64,000 nt of DNA. It comes from Ruminococcaceae bacterium AM07-15. Lineage in GTDB: Bacteria > Bacillota > Clostridia > Oscillospirales > Butyricicoccaceae. The DNA is taken from NCBI GenBank assembly GCA_003477405.1, contig QUDE01000005.1:1-64000 (forward strand), given 5' to 3'. This document shows positions 1-8,760 of this stretch, piece after piece; the first letter of the stretch is position 1, and every line of letters begins with the position of its first letter. Under the pieces are notes generated by a model. That model worked only from the letters and a program-made list of their open reading frames with translations, searched no databases and had not been told where the DNA came from. Position numbers and translations under genes: made by a program.

Positions 1-11
1 TATTTTATTTA

Positions 12-37
12 CCCCTGGTAGAACCAGGGGTTTTATT
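12..37 (+). terminator. Hairpin with plus-side T-run at window edge
   Basis: CCCCTGGT (12-19) pairs with ACCAGGGG (23-30) across a 3-base loop and is followed by TTTTATT on the plus strand. It looks like an intrinsic terminator for a plus-strand gene left of the window. The minus side lacks a T-run, so it is not clearly the end of the virB4 transcript. Confidence 0.35.
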
Positions 38-61
38 AAGCCTAAAGGCACCAATAAGTAA

Positions 62-87
62 GGCGACCGGGATTGCTCCCGGCCGCC
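62..87. other. GC-rich hairpin just after virB4
   Basis: CCGGGA (67-72) pairs with TCCCGG (77-82), with further GGC/GCC pairing outside. It lies directly downstream of the virB4 stop. No clear T-run follows on the minus strand, so termination is uncertain. Confidence 0.25.
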
Positions 88-93
88 ACCGAA

Positions 94-1920
94 TTACCGG
101 CCGCCAGCCTTGCCCATATAGGAAAACTTGTAAGCCGGAATCTCAAAGTTCACATGAAGCCGCTTGGACCCAATGATAAAGAGCGCGTGTCCGCGCCGCT
201 TGCTCTCCAACAATTCCTGCTCCGCGTCCGTCAGGTTGTAGAGGTCTTTGGTTTCCTGAAGGTTTTTGCCGTCGCAGCCCATCAGAATTTTATAGCACGG
301 AATATCCAAAAGGGCCTGCCCGTACATCTTGACCTCCGGGGCCAGGAAATCCACCACGGAATGAGAAATGATTGCCAGTCCAGCTTCATACTTTCTTGCC
401 CGCTTCTCCACATTGCGCAGGAACACCAGGGATTGCGGAACCTGCGGGTCAATCATCAGATATGCCTCGTCACATACCAGCAGGCAACGCTCATTCCGGT
501 CGCGGCTCATTTCCTCCCAGCACCAGCTCAACAGGTTCAGATACTGCGTGCGCTTGACATTATCCGACGCATTTTGCAGGTCGTGGGTATCCAGGCAAAT
601 AAACCGGGAATTGGCCTCCAGCGTGGTGTGGCCGTTCCACAGAAAGCTGTCGCTGCCCGCTGCGGCGTCGTACAGCAGCATTGCCAGATCACGATATACC
701 GGATTCTCCTTGTTGGCCTCCGCTTTCTTTTCAAGTAGGGCGTGAAGGTCGGACAGAATGGGAAAATCCGTGGCCTTGAGCTGCCGAATATCCGTTTCCC
801 AGAAGATGCCGAACTGATTGTAGAGTTCAATGATCGTCTGCTTGAGGATCGCTTTCTGCATATCCGTCAGGCTGGGCAGATACAGGGAAAATTCAATCTC
901 CAGTGTTTTCATGTGCAGCGCCATATCAGACATTCCGTTTCCTTCATCGGTATAGAGTTTGTCGGTTTCATCGTCATCGTCACGGGGCGCCGGTCTGATC
1001 TGCAAAAGGTTGGAGCGGCCGTTTTTTCCGCCGCCAGCATTGAGCCAGCTTCCGTTCAGGTTCCGGCACATATCCTTATATTCGGATTCCGGGTCGATGC
1101 ACAGGATTTTCGTCCCCTTCATGTATTCCGAAAGCATGATGTGCTTCACAACGGTACTCTTGCCGATACCGGCCACACCCATAATCACGAAGCTACTATT
1201 GGTGCGGTCGTTTCCGCGCTCCCAGGTATCCAGAATCACCAGGCCGCCGTTGCTGTCCTTTGCAAAATAATAGCCCCGGCCATCGTTGTAACCGGAGCTG
1301 GCAAACGGGAACCCGCCCACAAAGGTACTCATGGGAATAATGCGGGACACAATGCTGTCCACCGTGGAGTTGGCCGGATAGGTGGGAGAAATGCTCTGGA
1401 ACCCTTCCTTTTGGAGATTGGCGAGAGTGCGCACCTTACACTTCTGGATATTGAAGGCGCTCTCCACACGGCGGCAGACCTTTGTGAAGTTGGCTTCATC
1501 CTGTGCAATCGGCATCACGGTCAGCGACATCATGGCGACTGTTTCGCCCTCCTGGTCGATCCGCTGCATGATTCTCTCGCCGTCCTCGGCGGCTTTCTCG
1601 GCGCGCTGCCGGGTCAGCGGGTCTTTAGTACTGTCGGCGGCGCCGCGCTGCTGGACAATGCTTTTGGAGATTGCGGAAATGAGCGAACCATTGTCAATGG
1701 GGGTAATCCCCACCGAAACAATGGTGCTGGGGATGTTGGTGATCTTGGAAAGCCACCCCATATCCACCTTCTGCGGATAGCGGACGGCGCCGTACACCTT
1801 ACCCAGATTTTCACCGATGACCAAACTGTTTCGCTTGATTTCCAGCCCCATCGGGGTAATGACATTTAACAGCGCTTCATTGACGGGAAACGCTTCTTCT
1901 TTTTTCTTAGAACCTAACAA
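94..1920 (-). CDS. virB4: VirB4-family conjugation ATPase
   Basis: A 608-residue ATPase that powers the type IV secretion channel at the inner face of the membrane. Walker A (GVAGIGKST) is near residue 248 and Walker B (CLLVCDEAYLMI) near 478; the N-terminal third is the VirB4/CagE-like region. The start chosen is TTG at 1920, four bases after GGAGGTGG. An upstream in-frame start would sit inside the preceding gene. It overlaps the PAPS-reductase-like gene by 7 bases, so translation is probably coupled. It is the last gene in view of the transfer operon. Family assignment is firm; the exact start is likely. Confidence 0.93.
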   Translation of the reverse strand: MLGSKKKEEAFPVNEALLNVITPMGLEIKRNSLVIGENLGKVYGAVRYPQKVDMGWLSKITNIPSTIVSVGITPIDNGSLISAISKSIVQQRGAADSTKDPLTRQRAEKAAEDGERIMQRIDQEGETVAMMSLTVMPIAQDEANFTKVCRRVESAFNIQKCKVRTLANLQKEGFQSISPTYPANSTVDSIVSRIIPMSTFVGGFPFASSGYNDGRGYYFAKDSNGGLVILDTWERGNDRTNSSFVIMGVAGIGKSTVVKHIMLSEYMKGTKILCIDPESEYKDMCRNLNGSWLNAGGGKNGRSNLLQIRPAPRDDDDETDKLYTDEGNGMSDMALHMKTLEIEFSLYLPSLTDMQKAILKQTIIELYNQFGIFWETDIRQLKATDFPILSDLHALLEKKAEANKENPVYRDLAMLLYDAAAGSDSFLWNGHTTLEANSRFICLDTHDLQNASDNVKRTQYLNLLSWCWEEMSRDRNERCLLVCDEAYLMIDPQVPQSLVFLRNVEKRARKYEAGLAIISHSVVDFLAPEVKMYGQALLDIPCYKILMGCDGKNLQETKDLYNLTDAEQELLESKRRGHALFIIGSKRLHVNFEIPAYKFSYMGKAGGR

Positions 1921-2879
1921 TGATCCACCTCCAACTGTTGATTGCGGTAAGGCACCCCAATGTAGTCCAGCACAGCGCCGCACCCCAATTTATTGATGCA
2001 GTAATCATACTGTTGGGGATGCGTCACCTGCATAAGCTGAAATCGGTTCGGCTCATGCTCCAGATGAACGCCGTACATACAATACATACACCCCGATCTG
2101 GAAACACCGGTGGTTTTCAGAATCGGGGTGCCGTTCTTCTTGCGGCCTTCAACAATGTCCCCATAGATGGGGGCATAGGGAATGCCGGTCATTTTCAGAT
2201 ACCGCAAAATATCTTCTTCCAGCCAGAACGCAAGGGGCTGGCTGAGAGGCCGCTGGCGCTCGAAGCCGTTGCAGCCAAACTTGATCCAGGATTGCTCCCG
2301 CAGCTTGCTTTCGCAGGCCAGGACACCCGTAATCGGGTGCCGCCCGGACTGCCTTTCAAATTTGTTCAATGGCGCTTTTTTCATGTGGTAACAACACCTT
2401 GCCGAAATCTTGAAGGGAGCGTCCAGAAGGTATTTGTAATTCTCGCAGTTGTAGATCGACTTCTTTCCGTTCTTGTCCAGCAGTTCTCCATTGAGCCGTG
2501 CCAGACGGTAAGGTTGTCCCTTTCTTGCGCCGTTGATAACATCCGAAACCTCTTTGGAGATGATCGGATAGCCGTACCTCTCAAGAATCTGAGTGAACGG
2601 ATAGCGCGGGCGAAGCCAAATAACATTGTCCTTCGTTTTTACGAAATCGCGCAGTTCGGGGTATTCCAACCCCGTGTCAACATACACAGCAGGAATATCA
2701 GGGTAGACCCGCCGTGCCAGATCAAGCAGCACGGTGGAATCTTTACCGCCCGAAAAGCTGATAAAGACCTGCCCATCGTACCGCATATACCATTCCATGA
2801 TTCTCGTCTGCGTAACTCTGATTTTTCTTTCGAGGCTCCAACCCTGCATGATTTTCAAATCCTGCCGGGTGTGCTTCAT
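1914..2879 (-). CDS. PAPS-reductase/PP-loop family protein
   Basis: A 321-residue protein with the PP-loop ATP-pyrophosphatase signature SFSGGKDST near residue 38, as in CysH, CysD, DndC and IbrA. Cysteines in a CCYHMKK stretch and a later CMYC pair could hold an iron-sulfur cluster. The ATG at 2879 starts two bases after the preceding stop and is preceded by GTAGGTG. It is sandwiched in the transfer operon between a VirB4-N-like gene and virB4. No other dnd genes or IbrB partner lie next to it, so sulfur modification of DNA is not supported. Substrate unknown; a nucleotide- or RNA-modifying role is inference. Confidence 0.8.
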   Translation of the reverse strand: MKHTRQDLKIMQGWSLERKIRVTQTRIMEWYMRYDGQVFISFSGGKDSTVLLDLARRVYPDIPAVYVDTGLEYPELRDFVKTKDNVIWLRPRYPFTQILERYGYPIISKEVSDVINGARKGQPYRLARLNGELLDKNGKKSIYNCENYKYLLDAPFKISARCCYHMKKAPLNKFERQSGRHPITGVLACESKLREQSWIKFGCNGFERQRPLSQPLAFWLEEDILRYLKMTGIPYAPIYGDIVEGRKKNGTPILKTTGVSRSGCMYCMYGVHLEHEPNRFQLMQVTHPQQYDYCINKLGCGAVLDYIGVPYRNQQLEVDHC

Positions 2880-2881
2880 AC

Positions 2882-3580
2882 TTAGACAACACCTACACTT
2901 TCCAAAATCGGGATCGCAGCATTGATGCCGGAATCCTCCAAATGCACATAGGCGGGGTTGTTGACCAGGTTGCACAGCCGGACAATATCCTGCTGTTGCA
3001 GAATCTCGGTCTGAATGCCGCTGTCCGAAAAATATCCGCCGAGCAGCTTGAGCTTCTGAAGCAGATCGCGCTCAACGCCATCGCTTACCCTATCCCAAAT
3101 CTTGATGTAGAATTGCCGTTCCACAACCTCGCCGGAAAGAGCAAAGGCGCCCATTTCCACGATTTCCTGCTTCAGCAGTTCCTTTTGCTTCACATCGGAA
3201 GAAGAAGTGAGTGTGGCAGACAGCTCCGACAACAGCGGAGAAATATCTACCGGGCGGGATACGGCAAGAAGCTGAAACGGGTACTGTGCGCTGGACAGGC
3301 TCACCGTAAGCTGCTTGGCAATCAGCCGCTTTTCGTTTTTGCTGAACAGTTCTGTGCTGATCGGGTAGATCTTCAGATACGCCAGAGCCAGATTGTCACG
3401 GGTATAGAGGAAGTTCCCCCGAATATCTTTCACATTCACAAACTCATTGGCGGTGATCTGGGCCAGTTCTTCCTTGTCCTTGTTCTTCGATTTTTTGTGT
3501 TTGGCCGACAACTTCAGAAAAATCAGCGTCCCACCGCCCAGCAGCGCACAGACGCAGATCATAATAATCGGCAAAAGCAA
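2882..3580 (-). CDS. Membrane-anchored TraC/VirB4-N-like conjugation protein
   Basis: A 232-residue protein with one N-terminal membrane segment (about residues 3-22), a basic stretch and a soluble domain resembling the TraC-like N-terminal region found with VirB4 proteins. It has no Walker motifs. The start is TTG, preceded by GAGGT. It stands two genes upstream of the ATPase, so the VirB4 function seems to be spread over separate polypeptides. The role as a channel component is inferred from context and this resemblance. Confidence 0.6.
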   Translation of the reverse strand: MLLPIIMICVCALLGGGTLIFLKLSAKHKKSKNKDKEELAQITANEFVNVKDIRGNFLYTRDNLALAYLKIYPISTELFSKNEKRLIAKQLTVSLSSAQYPFQLLAVSRPVDISPLLSELSATLTSSSDVKQKELLKQEIVEMGAFALSGEVVERQFYIKIWDRVSDGVERDLLQKLKLLGGYFSDSGIQTEILQQQDIVRLCNLVNNPAYVHLEDSGINAAIPILESVGVV

Positions 3581-3606
3581 TTTATCGACCTCGCTTTCTT
3601 TGCCAT

Positions 3607-3635
3607 AAAAATAGGCCCTGCTTTTCAGCAGAGCC
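3607..3635 (-). terminator. Intrinsic terminator inside transfer region
   Basis: On the minus strand GGCTCTGCT pairs with AGCAGGGCC (one G-U pair) around a short loop, followed by TATTTTTATGG. It sits between the acidic-tail protein ending at 3641 and the VirB4-N-like gene starting at 3580. It should reduce expression of the last three genes unless read through. Confidence 0.6.
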
Positions 3636-3640
3636 GTGTC

Positions 3641-4003
3641 TTATAGTTCCAAATCTTCTTCATCTTCGCTTTCTTCACCGTACCCAAAATCCAACTCGTC
3701 CGATTCAAAAGAAAAGCTGTGGTCTGAGATGCAGTCCAGGGCATCGCTGGCGTCCAGCTCGTCAAAATGCTCTCGGAAGAAAGCCAAATCCTCCTCGTCA
3801 GCCCGCACGGTTTCGCCATCTCCATATAGATAGGTCTGAATTTTCGCTTCGATGGTATCCCCCAGGGGCCATTCGGCAAGAACCTCGGAGATTTCATCGC
3901 AGTCCAGCAGTTCATCCAGCCCATCAGGGCTACCGGGGACAAAATGCTCCGTCATCAGAGAGTGGGGGGCATCCAGAGTCACCACCGAAAACATTTTGCT
4001 CAT
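3641..4003 (-). CDS. Acidic ICE protein with DLEL tail
   Basis: A 120-residue very acidic protein of unknown function. The ATG at 4003 follows GGAGG by eight bases; the preceding stop overlaps it as ATGA. No domain is recognised. The last residues are EDEEDLEL, the clearest example of the C-terminal tail shared by many small proteins of this element. It follows a DUF3846 gene and precedes a terminator. It may be a regulator, decoy or translocated factor, but nothing in the sequence decides this. Confidence 0.75.
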   Translation of the reverse strand: MSKMFSVVTLDAPHSLMTEHFVPGSPDGLDELLDCDEISEVLAEWPLGDTIEAKIQTYLYGDGETVRADEEDLAFFREHFDELDASDALDCISDHSFSFESDELDFGYGEESEDEEDLEL

Positions 4004-4437
4004 CGGCCTGCCTCCATATCCTCTGCGGCTCCGGTGTCCATGTCCCATCCCTTGCCGAACATGAGGTTCATAAACTCTTTCATGTCGGCGGCGGACCGTA
4101 CTTCAAAGGATACCGCTGCGGGGACCGGCTGCGGAAAATACTCCTGATACATGGCAATCTGTTCATCGGTCAAAGAAACGCCCCGTCCTTCCGGGGTATC
4201 GCCATAGAGGAAAAAAGTTCCGTGAAGGGTATCCGGCCCGTACTGTCGGTTCTCCGGCAGACCTGTCAGTTTCCCGGACGCATTGCAGCAGAGAACCGTT
4301 TCGCAGGGCAGAGGAATACACTCAATATCCCCGCCCACAAGTTCCTGCCGGTGTTCAAGAGAATCCTCCAGCATGGTCGTATAAGGCGCCCGCCCAGGTT
4401 CAAACACCATAATCCGAATCGTTCTGTTGTCGTTCAT
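4000..4437 (-). CDS. DUF3846 family protein
   Basis: A 145-residue protein. The N-terminal 90 residues match the DUF3846 pattern: MVFEPG start, LVGGDIECIPL, a CNASGKLTGLPENR block and GTFFLYGD. DUF3846 is a family of unknown function common on Firmicute ICEs and plasmids. ATG 4437 is preferred over ATG 4443 because the GGAGA ribosome site lies seven bases upstream of it. It overlaps the next gene by ATGA. The end, AEDMEAGR, is a weak version of the shared acidic tail. Confidence 0.8.
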   Translation of the reverse strand: MNDNRTIRIMVFEPGRAPYTTMLEDSLEHRQELVGGDIECIPLPCETVLCCNASGKLTGLPENRQYGPDTLHGTFFLYGDTPEGRGVSLTDEQIAMYQEYFPQPVPAAVSFEVRSAADMKEFMNLMFGKGWDMDTGAAEDMEAGR

Positions 4438-4454
4438 ATCCATTCTCCTTTTTC

Positions 4455-6152
4455 TTACGGATTGCCCGGTGCGATATGCCAATCATCATAGAGGGAGCCG
4501 CTGATCGTTACATCATCGGTGAGATTCATGGCGAGCATCCCCGCAGGCGTCCAAATATCCATTACATGAGTATTGACTGTGTAGCTCCCATCCGGGAACC
4601 AAACCGGCGAAAAATGCACCCGCTGGTTATAGGTGCTGTAAATGTTTTTGGCAAACTGGAACCGCGCCGTTGTTCCGCTGGTGAGCCGCTCCAACAGCCG
4701 CCAGTAGGTTCCATAGCCAAACTCCGGGAAGTAGGATACGGCTGTCTGCCCGTAGGTATAGTGCGACAGCGGGGCAGAGGTGCTGACGGTTGCCGTTACA
4801 GTGTTTGTTACGCCATAGCCTGATTTCATCAAATCGCCCGAAGCGGTGGGAACCTTTTCGTCCGGCTCGATTCGGGTGGTGGCGGTCATGCTGGCCGAGT
4901 AATTGTCCCGGAAGTAATCATACCATCCATCGTCTACCCAATATCCTGTGTTTTTCCCTGTGCTGTGCCACACCCAATAGGGGTGCCATTTCGCCCACCA
5001 GACACTCCATGCTGCATAGGTCTTGGTTTCTCGGCTGGGAACGCTGCTGGCCGACCAGCTTCCCATCGTATCGGTGGCTTTTGGATCGGGCGGGTCGTTG
5101 CCGGAGAGATCTACCACCTTTGCCCGAATGGTGCTTTGGCTCAACGAACCTTTGTTAGTGCTGACATAGATGGTAATATCCTGCGGCTCCGACGGTGTAT
5201 GCCACTTTACCCAGGCAATCTGACTATCTCCCGATGGAATCACAATATTGTTCATCCGGTAGGTGCTGCCGTTGATACTAAAGGATACCGTAGCAGGGCT
5301 ATCAGGATTGATCTCCGATCCCGCATAGAGCGTTACCGGCGTGATGACATCTGTATCCACACGATACTCGTAGTCATAGTCGGTTGGCTCCGGCTGTTCG
5401 GGCGGGTCGGTAAACCATACAATACCCATACCCAGATAGGTGATAATAGTATCGTTGGAACAGGTCTTATTGGTAGCCCCTGTATAGGCCGGAAATCCCA
5501 TATCCGCATATTCCAGGAACATAGCCAGCGGCAGGTTTTTATGGGTCAAACTCGTCATGGTCTTACGCAAGGACCCGCCTGCCTGATTATCATAGAGCGC
5601 GGCTTCATGCGCAGTCATGGCCATCATAATTCCGTTGTGCTTGAAATAGGCGATTGGCTCCAAAAACAGCTTGTACTGTCCGCCAATCAGTTCCTCGTAT
5701 GCGATTCCGGTCTGCTGCGCCACCAGTTTTACCGCATACTCGGAGCAGAAGTATTTCTTGATTGCTTCAATGCTGGCCTTCTGGCTGCCACTGCTGACGA
5801 TCCTCGGCATAGGGGTTGCGGGGGTGTAGTAGTCGTAATTCCCCGTGGTGGGAGAAATACTTGCCCCATTTGCATATTGAATTTTACTGACTTTCCCAAA
5901 ATGAATCTTGATAGATGGAGTTTTATTAGTCAGATCAAAAGAGGACGACACAGGCTGACCGGATTCTGCATCAACCACAGTAATTCGTACACCATCCATA
6001 CCAGGGTTCCAGGAGTTCTGCGAGGTTCCTTGCCCCATATCGCCGCCACCGCCATCCACATTTCCGCTTCCTCCGGTTTCTGCCAGGGCGCTCATAGGAC
6101 AGATACCCAACAGCAGCACAAGTGTGAGCAATATTACAAATATCCGCTTCAA
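4455..6152 (-). CDS. Secreted/surface protein of the transfer region
   Basis: A 565-residue protein with a clear signal peptide (basic start, hydrophobic core, cleavage after about SALA) and a mature part rich in Ser, Thr, Tyr and Trp. It looks like an extracellular protein. There is no sortase motif or C-terminal membrane segment, so it is probably released or held by other proteins. The start is TTG 6152 after GATTGGAGGTG. Its position in the transfer operon suggests a role in contact with recipient cells, like surface factors of other Gram-positive conjugation systems; that is inference. It follows a strong terminator. Confidence 0.72.
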   Translation of the reverse strand: MKRIFVILLTLVLLLGICPMSALAETGGSGNVDGGGGDMGQGTSQNSWNPGMDGVRITVVDAESGQPVSSSFDLTNKTPSIKIHFGKVSKIQYANGASISPTTGNYDYYTPATPMPRIVSSGSQKASIEAIKKYFCSEYAVKLVAQQTGIAYEELIGGQYKLFLEPIAYFKHNGIMMAMTAHEAALYDNQAGGSLRKTMTSLTHKNLPLAMFLEYADMGFPAYTGATNKTCSNDTIITYLGMGIVWFTDPPEQPEPTDYDYEYRVDTDVITPVTLYAGSEINPDSPATVSFSINGSTYRMNNIVIPSGDSQIAWVKWHTPSEPQDITIYVSTNKGSLSQSTIRAKVVDLSGNDPPDPKATDTMGSWSASSVPSRETKTYAAWSVWWAKWHPYWVWHSTGKNTGYWVDDGWYDYFRDNYSASMTATTRIEPDEKVPTASGDLMKSGYGVTNTVTATVSTSAPLSHYTYGQTAVSYFPEFGYGTYWRLLERLTSGTTARFQFAKNIYSTYNQRVHFSPVWFPDGSYTVNTHVMDIWTPAGMLAMNLTDDVTISGSLYDDWHIAPGNP

Positions 6153-6183
6153 AAACGCACCTCCAATCAAACTAGTTGAGAAC

Positions 6184-6214
6184 AAAAAAAGAGTACGGTA
6201 TCGCTACCGTACTC
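6184..6214 (-). terminator. Strong intrinsic terminator after DUF6550-like gene
   Basis: A perfect 10-bp stem (GAGTACGGTA 6191-6200, TACCGTACTC 6205-6214) with a 4-base loop is followed on the minus strand by seven T. It separates the DUF6550-like gene from the surface protein and all genes further left. Confidence 0.85.
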
Positions 6215-6227
6215 TCCGGGCTTGTTA

Positions 6228-6773
6228 TCAGCCCATGTTGCCGACCTGTTTATTTATATCTCCATCAGAGTCAATGTTGTGCTGGACGGAGCCGCCGCCC
6301 TCGTCGGTGATCCAGCCAAAGCCCTCCAGATAGATGGAACCGCCCTGTGTGTCGCCGGTCTGGGGTTGGTTGCTGTCCGGCTCATGCACAATCGGCTCAT
6401 CCTTTTCGCTGGCCGCCTGCTGTTCCTCCTGAGAAGGCGCCGGGGGCGGAGTGGTTTCGGGTTTCTTTTCACTGTCGGTCAGGTTAACGTCTACCTGATC
6501 TTCTTCCTCCACATTCAAAACAGCATCGGTCTGGTTCTGGCTGTCAGTCGCTTCGGGTTTAGAGGTGTCCGGCACCACTACCAGCGGTTCGCTGGAGCTG
6601 CTGTCCGGGGTATTGCTGCTATCCACATCCTCGGCAGATACATCCGAGGGGGTGGATGCCGGATCAACGGTTGTGGTCTGCCCGCCCTTGCCCAGCAGCA
6701 CTGCGGCAATCACAATTACCACAACGGCGGCTGCGCCAAGAACGGCCAACAGCTTCTTGTTTTTTGCACTCAT
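6228..6773 (-). CDS. Membrane-anchored DUF6550-like protein
   Basis: A 181-residue protein with a basic N-terminus, one membrane segment (about residues 8-27) and a long Ser/Thr/Pro/Glu-rich, disordered outer part. It resembles DUF6550 proteins found in the same place in Clostridia ICEs. Ribosome site AAGGAGG precedes ATG 6773. It has its own promoter and a strong terminator, so it is probably expressed as a single-gene unit. A spacer or wall-spanning role in the mating apparatus is inference. Confidence 0.68.
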   Translation of the reverse strand: MSAKNKKLLAVLGAAAVVVIVIAAVLLGKGGQTTTVDPASTPSDVSAEDVDSSNTPDSSSSEPLVVVPDTSKPEATDSQNQTDAVLNVEEEDQVDVNLTDSEKKPETTPPPAPSQEEQQAASEKDEPIVHEPDSNQPQTGDTQGGSIYLEGFGWITDEGGGSVQHNIDSDGDINKQVGNMG

Positions 6774-6832
6774 TTGAAAACCTCCTTGTACGGTGATTTT
6801 ATATTAAAATGACGGTAATATTTCTCGCCATC

Positions 6833-6862
6833 ATTATACCATTTGCACAAATACGGCGTCCA
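6833..6862 (-). promoter_or_regulatory. Sigma-A-like promoter for DUF6550-like gene
   Basis: On the minus strand TGGACG (6862-6857), an 18-base spacer and TATAAT (6838-6833) lie 60 bases upstream of the gene starting at 6773. The -10 box is perfect and the -35 box matches four of six. Confidence 0.55.
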
Positions 6863-6925
6863 GGTGTGATTCCTGCCAAATATTTTTTTGCGCTATGGAA
6901 AAGCGGCAGGGCGAAATATACAAAA

Positions 6926-7477
6926 TTAAAACCTGGGAACATATTTGGCGTTGAGTTTCATGGTGATCTGCATGGGGGGCAGATGCCCGAATCCAAAGGA
7001 AAGCGGCACATCAACAGTGATTGTCCCTGTGACATTGAGCTGCGTAATGCCATCCGGCACAGACGGGGCCAGCGGAGCATTTTCTACATCCAGGTGCAGG
7101 TCGTACAGTCGATACTCCAAATTCTCGCCGCTGTACTTTACATACTGCCCGCCCTCGTATTCAATGCCCAAAACATCTTGCAGGCGGGCGTACACATTGC
7201 CGCTGGTAACATTCTGTGACCAGGACGAACCGGCAAGTTGATAGCCACCGGAGTAACCCTCACGCAAACCGGCATAGGCTTCATCCCAATTCTCGGTGGC
7301 CACATCTACAATGGCGGACTGGACAGAATCACGCACCCCCTGCGCAACGATCATCAAGCGCATATACTCAAAGGTCACACAGGCCAGAATCAGGCAGCAG
7401 AGGACAACGGCCAAAATCATCGGTACGCCTTGCCCGGATTTGCTTTTCAGGACTTCTCGAATCTTCTTCACTTCCAA
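6926..7477 (-). CDS. TadE-like pseudopilin
   Basis: A 183-residue protein with a short basic leader, the sequence KSGQG directly before a hydrophobic helix (about residues 18-40), and a beta-rich C-terminal region. This is the layout of TadE/TadF pseudopilins, which a prepilin peptidase cleaves after a glycine. The start is TTG 7477, four bases after GGAGG; the preceding gene overlaps it by 10 bases. It is the last gene of the Tad-like cluster. The acidic residue usual at +5 after the cleavage site is missing, so processing is uncertain. Confidence 0.68.
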   Translation of the reverse strand: MEVKKIREVLKSKSGQGVPMILAVVLCCLILACVTFEYMRLMIVAQGVRDSVQSAIVDVATENWDEAYAGLREGYSGGYQLAGSSWSQNVTSGNVYARLQDVLGIEYEGGQYVKYSGENLEYRLYDLHLDVENAPLAPSVPDGITQLNVTGTITVDVPLSFGFGHLPPMQITMKLNAKYVPRF

Positions 7478-7863
7478 TACACCTCCGAAGTCCCGCTGGC
7501 CTTTGCTGTCAGAGTGACAGGAAAGGATGCAAACTCACCGAACAGCCCAATATTGACGGTGGTTGTGAGTGTCACTTCCACCTCGTTGCCGAGCTGGATT
7601 TTTCCGGTGTCGCTCCATGAGATATTGGGGTCGAGTCCGGTTTGCTCCCGCAAATCCGCTGCTTTTGCGTTTGTGGCAGAGCCAACCTGCCCATTGATTT
7701 CCGCAGTCCGAACCAGTTCGTCCGCAAAGACATCAAGGTTCTGCTTTGCCACGAATACCGGTGCAATGCGGACCACCAAAGCCAGAACCATTGCAATCGC
7801 CAGAACCAGGACACACACATCCACAAAGCCCTCGCCCCGTTTGTCCTTCAGAAGTCGTTTCAA
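7468..7863 (-). CDS. DUF4320 family pseudopilin-like protein
   Basis: A 131-residue DUF4320 protein. It has a basic leader, the sequence KRGEG followed by a membrane helix beginning FVDV, and a small soluble domain with the conserved LREQTGLDP and IGLFGEFASFP patterns. A GxG junction before the helix is also seen in Maff2 of this element, suggesting cleavage by the same prepilin peptidase. TTG 7863 is preferred because GGAGGTGG lies upstream; the longer frame would run into tadC. The role is probably a minor pilin. Confidence 0.78.
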   Translation of the reverse strand: MKRLLKDKRGEGFVDVCVLVLAIAMVLALVVRIAPVFVAKQNLDVFADELVRTAEINGQVGSATNAKAADLREQTGLDPNISWSDTGKIQLGNEVEVTLTTTVNIGLFGEFASFPVTLTAKASGTSEVYWK

Positions 7864-7879
7864 GGTTTCTCCACCTCCT

Positions 7880-8752
7880 TTAGAACAGTTCGCCAAAGGC
7901 TTCCAACACCACATAGCCCAGGACACCCAGATACATCAGCAGGAAACAGCCCAGCAGCATAAAGGAATACTTACGCATTTTTCCCGGCTGCTTCATGGCT
8001 TCCAGTTTCAGTTTTTGAAGTTCCAACTGCTTAAAGGTCATAGAAAGCATCTGGAAATACATGATACCGTTGTCGCCGCGCTTGACCGAGATCAAGCCGC
8101 GCACCACATCGGACAGCATGGTACTTCCAATCCGGCTCTCCATGCGGGTGAGTGCGTTTTCCTCGTTGCCGGATGCCATATCCGCAATCGTGATTTCCAG
8201 TTCCCGCTTCATGGCATGACCGGCATTTCTCTGGTAGGATTTCAGGATGTTCAGCACATCACGGGATGCCCTGAGTTCCTGTTCAATGGTGTTTACAAAT
8301 CTGGGCAGCTCGGCTTCGATTTCTTCCCGGCGCTGTTGAACGATCTCGTCCGCTCGTTTCTGCTCTTTGAAGTAAACTGCCACCGCCAGAAACACAATGA
8401 CCGGCGCAAGGATCGGGAAAATCAGAAGGGCCGGGATAATCAGCAGAGCAATCAGCCCAGCCTTTACCCAGGCCGCCGCAATATAGGTTTCCGGGGACAT
8501 TTTAATTTCGGCGGATTTCAACTGTGCCTCCAGCTTCTTCCGCTTATAGCCGTCCAGATGTACCAGCGGAGAGAGCCGTGCGGCCATATCGAACAGGACA
8601 GCATTGATGCTGCCTTTCTGTGACTTTCCACGGCTCGTCACGGTCAGAACCGCCTTTGTGCTTGCGGAAGTCGGCAGCCGGAGCAGTCCGGCCAACAAAA
8701 AGAACGCTCCCAGGCCAAAGAGCGTCCCAAAGCATAGCAAAATGAGATACAA
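7880..8752 (-). CDS. tadC: TadC-like pilus assembly membrane protein
   Basis: A 290-residue membrane protein with an N-terminal helix, two central helices and a C-terminal helix flanking a cytoplasmic, charged T2SSF-type region (RRREEIEAELPRF and the following segment). TadC with TadB forms the inner-membrane platform on which CpaF acts. TTG 8752 has GAGGTGA eight bases upstream; GTG 8764 is possible. It overlaps no neighbour and follows the XF1762-type acetyltransferase by eight bases. Confidence 0.78.
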   Translation of the reverse strand: MYLILLCFGTLFGLGAFFLLAGLLRLPTSASTKAVLTVTSRGKSQKGSINAVLFDMAARLSPLVHLDGYKRKKLEAQLKSAEIKMSPETYIAAAWVKAGLIALLIIPALLIFPILAPVIVFLAVAVYFKEQKRADEIVQQRREEIEAELPRFVNTIEQELRASRDVLNILKSYQRNAGHAMKRELEITIADMASGNEENALTRMESRIGSTMLSDVVRGLISVKRGDNGIMYFQMLSMTFKQLELQKLKLEAMKQPGKMRKYSFMLLGCFLLMYLGVLGYVVLEAFGELF

Positions 8753-8760
8753 AACTCGCG

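Noticed and set aside
742-1869. Long plus-strand open frames across the minus-strand ICE genes (for example 742-1869, 10251-11555, 27118-28104, 39963-41159)
   Set aside because: They lie opposite clear protein families on the minus strand, have no ribosome sites and low-complexity His/Gln-rich translations typical of antisense shadows of high-G+C genes.
1914-2879. DNA phosphorothioation (Dnd) system
   Set aside because: Only the PP-loop family member is present; no dndA, B, D, E or restriction partners were seen nearby.
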